Origin: Chromobotia macracanthus
Lineage: Eukaryota; Chordata; Actinopteri; Cypriniformes; Botiidae
Assembly (NCBI GenBank): GCA_036877525.1
Contig: JAZGTH010000002.1
Coordinates: 13,550,501-13,614,500, forward strand
Length of the DNA: 64,000 nt
Direction: 5' to 3'
In this document: positions 36,128 to 47,329 of the stretch, piece by piece
How positions within the stretch are numbered: position 1 is the first letter of the stretch
How the letters are laid out: every line of letters starts with the position of its first letter
Notes under the pieces: generated by a model
What the model was told of the DNA's origin: nothing
Seen by the model: the letters and a program-made list of their open reading frames with translations, nothing else
The model's database searches: none
Position numbers and translations under genes: made by a program

Positions 36128-39100
36128 TTCTGCTTGACTGATGTCATTCATGCAAGATCAATTAAATTCCCAGCTAACGATTTTAGGTTGTAAGAACGTT
36201 TCCCTAACATTTTTGTTAATTAACAGTGCTAAAAATGTTATTTTGTAAGTTCTAGGAACGTTCAAAACATCCAGTTTCTGGATGTTGTATTAACATTATT
36301 GCCTGGTTGTAAGAACTTTCAAACCTTTGTTTATTCTGTAACATTTTAAAATATTCCACTAACTACTTAGGAATAACATTTCATATATATGACAAATAAT
36401 GTTAAAAAACGTTCTACTGCCAGAATGTTTTTAGTAACTTTGAGAAAACTTCTAGAGAATGTTAAACAACCTTTTGAGAACGTTCACTGTTAGCTGGGTT
36501 ACATTTTACTATACATTTTTTAAGAATATGCTTTATTTCTGTTACCCGATTGCTCCACCGGATTGCCATTACCAGAATAATCATATGAGTGAATTGTAGT
36601 AAAGCTGATGAGGACAGTGGGCATCCCTGCGGTGATGTATGCTGGAGATGATGTCAAATATTGGCTGTTACTGTGGTGCAATGCAGTGCCGGGAAATATG
36701 CCATAAGTGAGTAGGATGCTTAGTAGTGGGTTCTGATTTTCTGTCTGCAACATCATGTCTAGCTCCACCCACCCAGAGCTCTGTGGCCAGTAAGCTCAAG
36801 CCAGTGTCTGTGGAGAAACCGGTTTTGAAAAAGTGCCAACACAGACCAGCAGGAAATAGAAAACCACCTGTGGGGAAAGAGGTTCTGCAGGTGACGCCCA
36901 AGAGGAACAAGCTGGTGGTCCCCCCAATGAAAGTAAGTACAGTAGATGTACAGTAGAAATCTAAGATCTCTACACTCTTGAAAATAAAGGTGCTAATAAG
37001 GGTTCTTCGAAAAAAAAACTTTATGGAACCATACAGACTGACAAAGAACCTTAGAATAGATTAAAGAAATAACACATTATTGTTTAAAGAAAAACAATGA
37101 AAGACAGTTTAGCAGATCTTCAGAATAAACAGGATAATAATAAACAGTGTAAAAAATAAACAAACAAGGACAGCTGTAAATAAGGCATAATGTAAATATG
37201 AATAGGTAATGACATACATATAAATGAAGAATAAGATATAAAAACATAAATAAACTCAGTGTGGTATGAACGCAGTGAGTTTTAGGAGGCTTCATTTTTT
37301 AAAATATGGATTTCTAAATAAATTATTATATTAATACAAAAATAAATAACAGCTTAAACCAGGTTTTCAAAACCATTTTTTGCACTTTTTCCAAAATTCT
37401 CATAAATATTTATGTTCTCTATTCAGCCAACCCCAAAGGTCCCAAAGACACAACTGTCTCCTCTGAAAACAAACCAGGAAATGGCTGTCAGGCTGGATGA
37501 TCCTGGAAAACTTCCCAAGACCCCTGTTATTCCCACAGTACAAAAGTTCACGAGACAAATTTATTTTGATCATGACGACCACGATGATGACGACTATCAA
37601 GAGGACGACAGTGACAGCGATGATGATGATGATATCTCAGTGTACAGATCTGCTGTCCATCCTATAGTGATTGAAAGACGAGTTCTGCCACCTGCACACA
37701 AACCGACCAGACTGGGAATTCAACGGCCCTTTGCTCTTCCTACCAAAAGATCTGTGATTCCACCAGACACCACCAAACGGCCACTGCCAGCCCCCAACCG
37801 TTGGCCAATGGGTCGTGCTCATGGCCGCCCAGTTTTACGCACCTCTGTTCATATGGCGTCACTTCCTGCTGGCTGCCTGCTCTCAGAGTCTCTTCTAGCA
37901 TGTGGGAACACTGGCATCACTCAAATGCCCATCATCAGAGATCCAGGAGTCAAAGGTCTCTTCCTAGCAGGTGAGTTAGGAGCAGTTCATCTGGCTCAAG
38001 TGGGCCAACAGGATTTAGTAGGAAAGGACCTTCTCAGGCTTTTGAAAATTCAAATGCCTTCATAAGACTTCAGTAGTCCAGTGCTTCTCAACCAGTAGTC
38101 CAGTGCTTCTCAACCAGTAGTCCAGTGTTTCTCAACCAGTAGTCCAGTGTTTCTCAACCAGTAGTCCAGTGCTTCTCAACCAGTAGTCTAGTGTTTCTCA
38201 ACCAGTAGTCCAGTGTTTCTCAACCAGTAGTCCAGTGCTTCTCAACCAGTAGTCTAGTGCTTCTCAACCAGTAGTCCAGTGTTTCTCAACCAGTAGTCCA
38301 GTGCTTCTCAACGAGTAGTCTACTGCTCAAAAAAGGACACGGGGCCCCAACAAACTTCCAAGGAAGACACATGACGATTTTAAATGGTTTAAAATCAAAC
38401 AAGCACTAAAATAAGACAAAAACTAAAAATATTACAACAAAATAACAAAAACTATTTCATAATGTTTGGTTATTTTTATAATGAGTTTACAGTTTCTGGT
38501 TATGACAAGCTCTAGCATATCTCATTGGGTAGAAACTGTAATTGTGAGAATTGTAAGAAGTGTGAACAGAGCTTACTGTAATCCAGAAAGAGATGAAAAT
38601 TATATTTTATATCTGGTGTTTTGCAGATAACAAAATCAGCAAGATCCCAGCACATGCTCTAGCAGGTCTTCCCAACCTGGAGTGGCTGGACCTCAGCAAG
38701 AACAAACTGGATGACTTCTCTCTGGGTCTAAATGTATTTCGGGTGAGATGCAGTTCAGAGAAATATTGGTAGCCAATGTTCACACCACATTAGATCTTGC
38801 TAAGAAGTCCTTTAGTTGTCTTTACAATGTCCTTATATTCTTTAAAGCTGCAATCTGTAACTTCCACCTCTCTACTGCCATCTCTGTTTGAAACATAAAA
38901 TTTCAGGTTACTTTACGTACTTTTCATTACATATGAAATCAAATGAAGATCAACTTACATTTCCTGGGAAACTGGACCCGACAGCTCAAATTATAAATCA
39001 TTATGGGAGGATGGGTAAAAGTAATACTAGACTCACCATGGTGAGTTATCAGACCTTGTGCTGATATTTCACAAGTAGGTGACATGTTTTCACAAGATCT

Positions 39101-42100
39101 CAGGTGTGACATCACTGAGACGATTCACACCGTCTTGCTGCAGTTAATATGAGTATATTGAGTCAATAGATATGCCTACTAAAAAGAAAGACAATTGCTT
39201 GTTCTTCACACCTTCCCACCCGTGTGCCATACATCCTGGGCGCCATTTATAGAATTTACAGTTGAATACTATATGCGAGCAGCGAGCAGTACTGTGTGTT
39301 ATCCCATGTTCTGTGCACGTCTCAGCAGTGTCCTTTGTTCGGCAGCATAATCGTGAAGCATGTATTCCTCCTGCCAGATGAACTTTGAGTATCTGTGTTG
39401 TGTAACTTCACTGCTTGGCTTCGCTGGCCCACCGCAAGCGTTGAAATGTTTGTTTCAGTGGTTTTGACAGTGTTATGAGCATCTTCTCGGCCTGTTACAG
39501 AACCTGCCAAAGCTCCGAAGGTTAAACCTGGATGGAAATAACTTCACCAAAGTGCCGGCTCTCCCCTTCTCACTGGTGGAGCTCAAGATGAACGATAATA
39601 AACTGAGTGGTCTCACTCCAAACACTTTTAGAGGTAAACACACGACCACACTGACCATGTAACATCACACTTTAAAACTCAAGTCTAATAATGTCACTGA
39701 TCCCTAAAAAACATTAACGGATGTAAACATAAGTAACAAAAATGCTAAAAATTTTATTTTGAATGTTCCAGGAATGTTCAAAATATAATTTTTTTGCTTG
39801 GTTATATAAACGTTATAAGAACATTTTTAATTCCGTTTTTAGAACGTTCCACTGCCAGTTTAAGAATAACAATTTGGATACATATATGACATGTAATGTT
39901 ATAAAAAACGTTCTACAAGAACATTTTTGATAACGTTGACAAAACTTGAGACAGTGTCAGCCAATGTTCTGAGAACATTCCCTGTTAGCTGGGAAATAAG
40001 CGTTAATTCCATTATCCATTAATCAAATGTCTTATGCTGGTTTCAGGTCTGTCTAAACTGCTGACTCTGGAGTTAGAAGATAATTATTTCCATGATGGAA
40101 ACGTCTCACCTCTGGCCTTCAAGCCATTGAGGAAACTTACTTACCTCAGACTGGATGACAATGAATTTAGGACTATTCCATCCGGTCTGCCTGTTTCCGT
40201 ACAGGTCAGTCAGGCTTTTGTCAACATTTTTTAAAGTCAGCATTAAACAAAGCTGGCCTTATTTTCATTTTTAATGCATGTTCCTGATTGTTAATGTCAA
40301 TGATTCGTCCGTGCACTTTATTTTATTAAAAACTATCTTTAATATAAATGTAGTGAGATGATCTGTTAATATCAGTAATGTTTGTTCTGTAATGATGACG
40401 TCTGACTCTCAGATGGCGCCGCCAAGCTGGCAGGATGGTGAAAATCTTTATGAAAACAATACAGAACATGTACAAATAGACATTTAGTGTAAAGCTTGAT
40501 TTCCTGTTGACTTTTAAAACATTTCTGTAACACAAACTGTAACACAATAAATTCATCATGTAAGTCTTATCAAGTACCTGAAATATTGTTGATTTTTTAA
40601 AAACTTCTTCAGGAGCTTCACTTGTCTGACAACAAGATAGAGGTGGTGCATTCAGGACTCCTCAACAAAACCACAAACCTGAGAGTTCTGGATCTCAGTG
40701 AAAACCGGATCAGGGAAGACCGCATTGATCCCAGAGCCTGGATACACTTACTGTGAGTTTACAGCTGCCCCAGCAAACATTTTTAGGTTGTTAAAACATT
40801 TCCTAATGTTTCCAAGAAGTTCAAAACATCAGTTTTTTAGATGTTGTATTAACGTTATTGCTTGGTTATAATAACGTTTTTCATACTTTGTTTAATGCTG
40901 TAATGTTTTGATGTATAAAATTACAAAAAGTTCCTGCAAGAACGGTGACTGATAACTTTGACTGAACTTTGATAACTTTGATAAAATGTTCTGAGAACGT
41001 TCCCAGTTAGCTGGGGTGTGGACTCTGATTATAATATAATATAATTATAGAACAGAGGAAAAATAATGCTTAATACAAATAATAAAACAAAACCAACTAT
41101 TTAATCACACACAATAGCAAATTAAATGGTAATAAACATTAAAACGCACCTAAAATGACGACAGGGTAAAGCAAATGTTTTGTGTGTAAATTATTCTCCT
41201 GAAATAATAATGATCGTACTAAATTAATTATATTAATGTCGATTTTATACAATAAACATCTTTAGTGACAATTTCCGCGTTAGGGTCGATGGATGATCCC
41301 AGTCATGCTCTTCTGCTCCATCTAGAGGACAAGTGCTGTATTACATCTGAGAACTATCTACGAATGCAACCATATGCATTTTTATTCAAACAATTAAATA
41401 ATTACAGTAATTATGGCCAATGCCATTTATTAAAGGAAAATAACATTGTGAAATATTTCTGTTGTGTCTGAGATGTGTATGCACATGTTTGTCCTTCAGA
41501 AAGCTGCAGTATTTGGATCTTTCTCACAATAAACTGGTTCACGTGCCGTCTTTCTTGCCGGCCGGCCTGCGGCAGCTCTCCCTGCACCACAACCAGATCG
41601 AGCGCATCCCTGGCTATGTGTTCAGCCACCTGCGGCCTGGTCTGGAGATCCTTCATCTGTCCTACAATCGACTGCGAGAAGACGGAATAAATTCCGTGTC
41701 CTTCCTGGGCCTGTACAACTCACTGACTGAACTTCTGCTGGACCATAACCAGCTCAGATCTATTCCACGAGGGATTCTGCGGTTAAAAGCTCTACAGCAT
41801 CTAAGACTCAACCACAACTACATCAGGTACAGACTCCTGTCTGCAGTATATTATAAAAAGATCACATTAAACAGTTGTATAGGTTTATAATAAAAGGCAG
41901 TTGCTGGGGTACCGCATGACCACCAGAAGTATGTGATCTGCATACTGGCATTAATGCGCATGCTCAGTTTTGAGCCAATCACATGAGCTGTGTATGTCAT
42001 GTGACTAATCACTTATGACTAGTCGCATATATGGAGCCCATATATGATATCAACACTGACTGGCTGATGGCATAACAACAGAAACACACACAGTCGCAAG

Positions 42101-42730
42101 AGCTTCACTAGCTTCACTTGCATGCAGAGTGGTGTAGTTAATTTTTCTATCAGCAGAGGGATGTTAACCGGCCCATACTAACTACCCAAACCTCCCCTAA
42201 ACAAGCGTATTTTGTCTCCTGTGCTGGCGTTAGAGCCAGTTGCCTCTAGATTATGTTAAAGCCTGCTAAATCATGAATAGCTGCTTACTATTTGTCAGTC
42301 AAGGACAGATAGTTGTTATGGGGAGGGGACATAACAGCCTGGCAATGATGTCATTAATACTTTTGGCACTTTTGTTTGTGTGTATATTTGGTTTATAGAA
42401 TTTTTTGTCAACTTCTAGAAGCGCATTAGCATACAGATAGCCATAGTCTCAAACATAAATCCACAAAACTCCAATGTCTGATTTCATGGGAGTTTATGCA
42501 TCACTACAGAGAGTGGGTTCTGGTTTTTAATCTGATGTTCTCTCTACAGTGACGTCACTATGAACTCACTGTGTGACACGATGGCCCGTGATGATTCTCC
42601 TCTGGTCTCCGTTCACCTGGAGCACAACCTGATTGAGCGCCGCCTCATTCCATCCACAGCGTTCTCCTGCATCAAGACCTACCACAGCGTCATTCTGCAG
42701 CCGCAGAGGTTTGAGGAGCTCCAGAAATGA
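34994..42730 (+). CDS. ecm2: ECM2-type extracellular matrix protein (VWC + leucine-rich repeats)
   Basis: Secreted matrix glycoprotein of the SLRP-related ECM2 family. Ten exons: 34994-35150, 35947-36078, 36763-36932, 37427-37970, 38627-38742, 39501-39633, 40047-40204, 40613-40752, 41500-41826, 42550-42730. Total 685 aa (human ECM2 699). Signal peptide MYRVLALCLCLCAALLLTEG. One von Willebrand C module at about residues 57-92 (CLVNGISLFDGALWSPEPC then CSVCQCDGGAVSCQ). A Pro/Lys-rich linker carries an Asp-rich run at about 201-222. The LRR array starts near residue 330 (LADNKISKIPAHALAGLPNL) and includes LSDNKIEVV, LSHNKLVHVPSFLP and LDHNQLRSIPRGI. The C-terminal cysteine cap has MNSLCDTM and FSCIKTYH. 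The next gene downstream is biglycan. An ECM2 paralogue beside BGN has been called ECMX, so that name may be the correct one. Confidence 0.88.
35640..35940. repeat. Dispersed repeat (GGTCCCCATGAGGAAACAAG type)
   Basis: Contains GAGGTCCCCATGAGGAAACA, AGCTTATAAATCATACAGAA, TAGATTTAGGGGTAGGGTTA and AAAGTCCCCATATAACATAA, a block I recognise as common in cyprinid introns. It ends at the acceptor of ecm2-like exon 2. Family name not known to me. Confidence 0.55.
36169..36498. repeat. AACGTT-rich dispersed repeat, copy 3 (inverted orientation)
   Basis: Begins CCCAGCTAACGATTTTAGGT and ends AACGTTCACTGTTAGCTGGG, the reverse orientation of 34505-34831. In ecm2-like intron 2. Confidence 0.75.
36975..37060. 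repeat. AAAGGTTCTT-type element, fragment
   Basis: CTCTTGAAAATAAAGGTGCT, AGGGTTCTTCG, TTTATGGAACCATACAGACT and CAAAGAACCTT match the order in the fuller copy at 47830-48062. Confidence 0.55.
38071..38322 (+). repeat. 22-bp minisatellite in ecm2-like intron 4
   Basis: About 11.5 copies of a 22-bp unit, CAGTAGTCCAGTGCTTCTCA+AC, with C/T variation in TCCAGTG(C/T)TTC and TC/TA in AGTC(C/T)AG. The segment CCAGTG(C/T)TTCTCAACC resembles the terminus of the hAT-like elements at 8138-8412. Confidence 0.95.
38846..39005. repeat. CCATCTCTGTTTGAAAC repeat family, copy
   Basis: TAAAGCTGCAATCTGTAACT, then ACTGCCATCTCTGTTTGAAA, GGTTACTTTACGTACTTTTC and CCGACAGCTCAAATTATAAA. Same structure as 51281-51412. 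In the ecm2-like intron after 38742. Confidence 0.65.
39735..39993. repeat. AACGTT-rich dispersed repeat, copy 4
   Basis: ATGCTAAAAATTTTATTTTG, AAAACGTTCTACAAGAAC and ACATTCCCTGTTAGCTGGGA; left end degraded. Confidence 0.65.
40768..41016. repeat. AACGTT-rich dispersed repeat, copy 5
   Basis: Begins CCAGCAAACATTTTTAGGTT, contains AACGTTATTGCTTGGTTATA, ends GAACGTTCCCAGTTAGCTGG. Confidence 0.65.
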
Positions 42731-42825
42731 AGCTCTCCCAGAGCTCCAGGGCTTGGGTTTACAAAACATCCTACAGCCATAGTCGTGAGCTAGAATGGTT
42801 TGCCTTAGTCGTATTTCAGAATTTT

Positions 42826-43064
42826 TAAGCTGCAATTTGTAACTTTCACCTCTCTGTCGCCATCTCTGTTTGAAAAATAAATTCACAATGTATGTTGAAG
42901 TAAATGGATCCGTCGGCTCAGATTATAAATCATTATTATAAACTCACCTTTGTGAATTAGGGTAAGGTAAGGAGGTTGTGTTGAACACGATCTGTTATGT
43001 ACTTGCTGAGTAACTGATTTCTGATCATTTTTAACTCAGACAATTATGGATTGTGGCTTTAATG
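42826..43064. repeat. CCATCTCTGTTTGAAA repeat family, fuller copy
   Basis: From TTAAGCTGCAATTTGTAACT through GTCGCCATCTCTGTTTGAAA and GGTAAGGTAAGGAGGTTGTG to GGATTGTGGCTTTAA; ends are inverted. Located in the 3'UTR of the ecm2-like gene. Confidence 0.65.
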
Positions 43065-43709
43065 TGATGATGTTAAGATAAAAATGCAGATCTTTTTTAC
43101 ACTAGAGGGGTTTTTAATCTCTATTCCTTTATAAATTGTGTTTTAGGGATATCTTCACTGAAAACTACTGCAGACGTTTGCTGATTTGTTGATGTTCATG
43201 TCTTAACTGATTTGTTAAATTTAGGTGTGTGTTTTCACACAGATTATTGATGTGCTGTGCCCATCATTTTTACTGAAGTTAGCATTTTTCTCTATGTTAA
43301 CATTTTTCTCTGTTAACATTTTTCTGTCTATGTCTGTTGTTTTCTCCTTGTTTTCTCATCGTCTAGTCTCATGTCTGTCTTATTGAAACCGTCAGTCTAA
43401 ACTTTGTAATCAAACTTATAAGTCAAACTCACATAAACAAGAGTTTCTTTTTATATCACAGTATATGCAAGTTTACTTTATATATCTGCTTTCTGTATTT
43501 ATTTCTTGATTAAACCGGTTAGTGAATCACATTCACTTATTGTAATGCTGTTGTCACGTGTACGCAGCTTTGCAACATCTCTCATAGTAAAGATGTGTTT
43601 TGCTGTGTTGCAGGATGCAGCAGGTTTGGTTTCTACATGTATCTTCCGTTTTGTAATTCTGTGTGTTGTCTGTGTTGCTGTGTTGTGTATTCTCTCTGTC
43701 ACAAACTAC

Positions 43710-43715
43710 AATAAA
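43710..43715 (+). terminator. Probable poly(A) signal of the ecm2-like gene
   Basis: AATAAA about 980 nt after the stop codon; no closer canonical signal with a clear downstream context was noted. The 3'UTR would include one dispersed repeat. Confidence 0.45.
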
Positions 43716-44350
43716 GTTAAGAAGTGACAGCATTTATCCGGATCCTGTTTTTTTTATCTTACTGTACTTTTATTTTATATATATATATATGTATGTATCT
43801 GAGATAGTGAGAAGAACCTTCGGTCATGTAGAAGGGTTGTCCACAGGGTTTAGCTGTAGATATCAGATACAGACAATCTGAGAGTTCAGATTCATCTGAT
43901 GAGTCTCATTTGGAAGAGAAAAGAAACCATGTTGTAACACAGAGCAGTTCCTCAGTGCTGACTCCAGCACTGATCCAGGTCTTCCATCATCAGTGGTACC
44001 CTGCTTAATCTAATGGTGTTTTTTGTCCGGAGGAACTTCTTCTTTGAAACTGGTCACTAACTGCCAGAAGTGTCTCTTTTCTTCTCCTTAACAGATTCTT
44101 TTCTTTGGGCTGATTCTGTGTTGATCTCCTGTTGATGTAAATATTTCTGTGACTGTTCTTCTTTCCAGGGTGTGGACCATATCTTAAACCATAAAGAAAA
44201 ACATACTTATATTTAAAGAGTGTGTCCTGAGCAACCTGGAAGTCTGTGTCATAACATGTATTCTCTTAGCGTGTCATATAATCAAACCGCATGTAGATAA
44301 ATATAACATATATGTCAAGCTATTCTCCCATGACATACTAATGACACTTA

Positions 44351-44381
<31 letters not shown>

Positions 44382-44525
44382 GTCTGGTCTCATCACATCC
44401 TGATACAATCACTAAGTAGTCTAAATACATGTACATAAATATATATCTTATGTGCAAGGCGTGAGACCATAAACTGTTCAATCAATCATTGCTTGATTGC
44501 TCGATCATTGCTCGCATTCAGTTTG

Positions 44526-44722
44526 AATTTGTATTTTTCTTACCTTTAAAAGAAGATATTTGGAGAAATGTCTTAGTGGTTTTGTGTCCATACAATGGAA
44601 GTCATTGGGTGCCACTGTTGTATGGTTACCAACATACTTCAAAATTCTTCTTTTGTGTTCCTCAGAAGAAAGTCATACAGGTTTGAAGTGACATGAGAAT
44701 GAGTAAATGATGGAAAATATAT
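44526..44722. repeat. AGTTCACCC/GAACTATCCC-type MITE, partial copy 2
   Basis: Contains GTGTCCATACAATGGAAGTC, GTTACCAACATACTTCAAAA, CTTCTTTTGTGTTCCTCAGA, AGTCATACAGGTTTGAAGTG and GAGTAAATGATGG; both termini are lost. Confidence 0.65.
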
Positions 44723-46216
44723 TTATATATATTTATATTTTTTTGATATATACTCTCTTGAGAAGAGAGATTAACACTCCACCTTCTATTAATAAACCAT
44801 GCATCCCAGATGTTTGACAAAAGTTTATCACATTTACTGAGTAACTGCACCACATTTTAATGCACCACATGCCTCTCCCTCTCTTTCTCTCTCTCACTCT
44901 CTCTGTCTTTCTCTCTCTTTCCCAAAAAGAAAGAGACAAAACAGTGGGAGGGTAAGACAGCTTGGATGGGAATGTCCCAAACACACATTTTCCCCTCATT
45001 CTGCAAGCTGTCTTGTTTTGAATTGCAGGTGCTGTTCAGTGCCTTGAAACCAAAGAGCTAAAAGACAATCAACCAGGACAATGATCGAACCCTAGAACCT
45101 GCAAGCTGTCACACATCGTAAAAACAGAACTCAGAATTGCATCTGAAAGCGGTAAGATGCTTTGATGCTGTTATTTGCCTGCAACTTTCTGACAGTGTTT
45201 TGCACCTGATGCATTACCATGGTAACTTCATTTCCATGGTAACTTAACATCTGCTGTTATGGTGATTCATCTGTTACGTGCAGAACTTTTTTTCACCTGT
45301 TTTTTCATGATTTATTATCTGAAAAGTAAAGAGCTTGTCTGACATAATTTTGAAGAAATTATCCTACTATTATCTTAAATTATTCTAGGCTGCTTAGATT
45401 AGTTTTAAAACTCTTGAAATATTGTTTCATGATGTGTGCGTCACTTGCCGGTCCACGTCAGGTCTGTAATCTTGTAAATCTGTATCTAGTAATTTAGTCT
45501 TTAATAAGCCCATCTGACAGCAGAAACTGTCTTCATCTCTCTAATATGAGATATAATTCAGCCTTTCATGATATGTCATTCTGATAATTTCCATTTTTGA
45601 AGGAAAGAACTAAAGACTCACCTACGATATCCTAACCATAATTGTTCCTTAAAAAACTGTTTATTTAAATGTATGTTTTTATTATTATTATTTTGACCCA
45701 TCTATAGACAGAGAGACAGATAAATTCACTTCCTGAAGTTTAATCTAGTTTAGACCAAAACTAACCCAACTAACAATTTTAGGTTAAAAAATTTTAGTGT
45801 TGTTTTGTTAGGGTCAAAACAGGTCATGCAACGTCATCATTTGTGTGTGTTCTGGAAAATAGTCTGCCATAAGTCTGTTTATTACATAACATGATTGTAT
45901 TACTTTTAAGAGGATGTGATTCAGTGCGCTTATATCAGAGCATGAATCAGGGTGACTCTCCAGAAACAATCTGTTAAACGTACCAGTCATGAAGTTCTTC
46001 TGCCGGTCTGTGGTGAAGGGTGTGGGAGTGAATTTAAAGAGAGAGAGAGACTTAGAGGCTGTTTGAAACCCCACACAAAACACGTGGCACAAGAAAAGAG
46101 CTAGCTGCAGTGGATCTGGATGGCCAGAGAATCAAATACAAGAAGTAGATCAGTGTGTCTGCACACACAATTTCAAAGTTCAGTAAAGTTACGTGTCTAT
46201 AATCACTTGAATGTTT

Positions 46217-46425
46217 AAAGGGACAGTTCACCCCAAATTCTTCCATCATTCACTCACCATCATGTCATTCCAAACCTGTTCATGTATTCTGCTTCTGAGG
46301 AACACAAAAGAGGATATTTTGCAGTCTGTTTTTAACCAAACAACAGTGGCACCCATTAACTTTCATTGAATGGACACAAAACCACTGAGACATTTCTCAA
46401 AATATCTTCTTTTGTTCTGTTCCAG
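46217..46425. repeat. AGTTCACCC/GAACTATCCC-type MITE, partial copy 3
   Basis: AAAGGGACAGTTCACCCCAA start, ATTCACTCACCATCATGTCA, CTTCTGAGGAACACAAAAGA, CAACAGTGGCACCCATTAAC; truncated at CTTCTTTTGTTCTG. Confidence 0.7.
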
Positions 46426-46621
46426 GAACATTTTCCCTACTTGGGAAAATCACAGTGATGCTCAGATCTGCTAAGACATTAAAGTGGGCCATTAAAAACC
46501 AAGATTTTAAAGTTAACCTAAACTTTAATCATTACAAAAACAAATTATGTGGGCTATACTCTCAACATATTTGTTAACTCTATATTTCAACTCGGCAATT
46601 ACATATCTGGAACTGCTTATA

Positions 46622-46806
46622 CCCAGCAAACAGTGAAACATTCTCAGAATGCAGGATAATGTTCGTACAAGTTCTCTCAATGTTCTTTTAAAGTTATCAA
46701 AATGTTCTAGCACTAATATTAGGAGGATGTTTTTAACATTATGCATCATATATATCAAAAACATTATTTCTAAGTAGTTAGTGGAACATTTTTAAAACAT
46801 TCTTAG
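46622..46806. repeat. AACGTT-family repeat, copy 6 (5' part)
   Basis: CCCAGCAAACAGTGAAACAT, TTCTCAGAATGCAGGATAAT, GTTCTTTTAAAGTTATCAAA and TAGTTAGTGGAACATTTTTA follow the family order; the 3' half is missing. Confidence 0.6.
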
Positions 46807-47329
46807 ACTTCTAAGAAAAAAAAAAAAGTGTTTTTAGAATGAATGTAATCAGCTGTAAGGGTAATAATGACTAGATTTATTTGACCTCATGTCTTTATTT
46901 CCTGCTGGCATTTCTTTTGGGTGTTTCAGCTGTAATTCAACTGGACAAAAGACACAGAAGAGAGAGAGAATGAAAAGCTGCGACTATAAATATATTTGAA
47001 GACAGGTTCTAAAAATACTCACATCTGCCATAAACAATTCTCACCATCTCATGCTTTAGTTTTAGTTACAATTAGATATTTTCCCCATTGTAGATGAGAG
47101 GAGCAGATTTGTTTATTGCCACTGTCAGTAATTTTCACAGCTTAATGAGACCACAGAATGATGATGGACTGAACCAGAATCAGCTCTTGGATGCAAAGTA
47201 GCATTTATGGTTTATACCAAAACTGCGGCGAGCCGATGAACTTGTACTGCCATATTTTAAAAAGCTTGCTTGGACTGACACAAACTGTCTTTCTGTCTGT
47301 TTCACAGATTAAAACTGATATTCGCAGCC

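Larger units (their letters stand above)
43716..47307. other. ecm2-like to bgn interval (probably includes bgn leader exon and promoter)
   Basis: No protein-coding exon recognised. It contains short CT runs (44354-44380, 44873-44925), two partial MITEs and one AACGTT repeat. A candidate biglycan leader exon ends at 45151 (GAAAGCG|GTAAGA) and could splice to the acceptor TTCACAG at 47307; its start is not visible. Confidence 0.35.
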
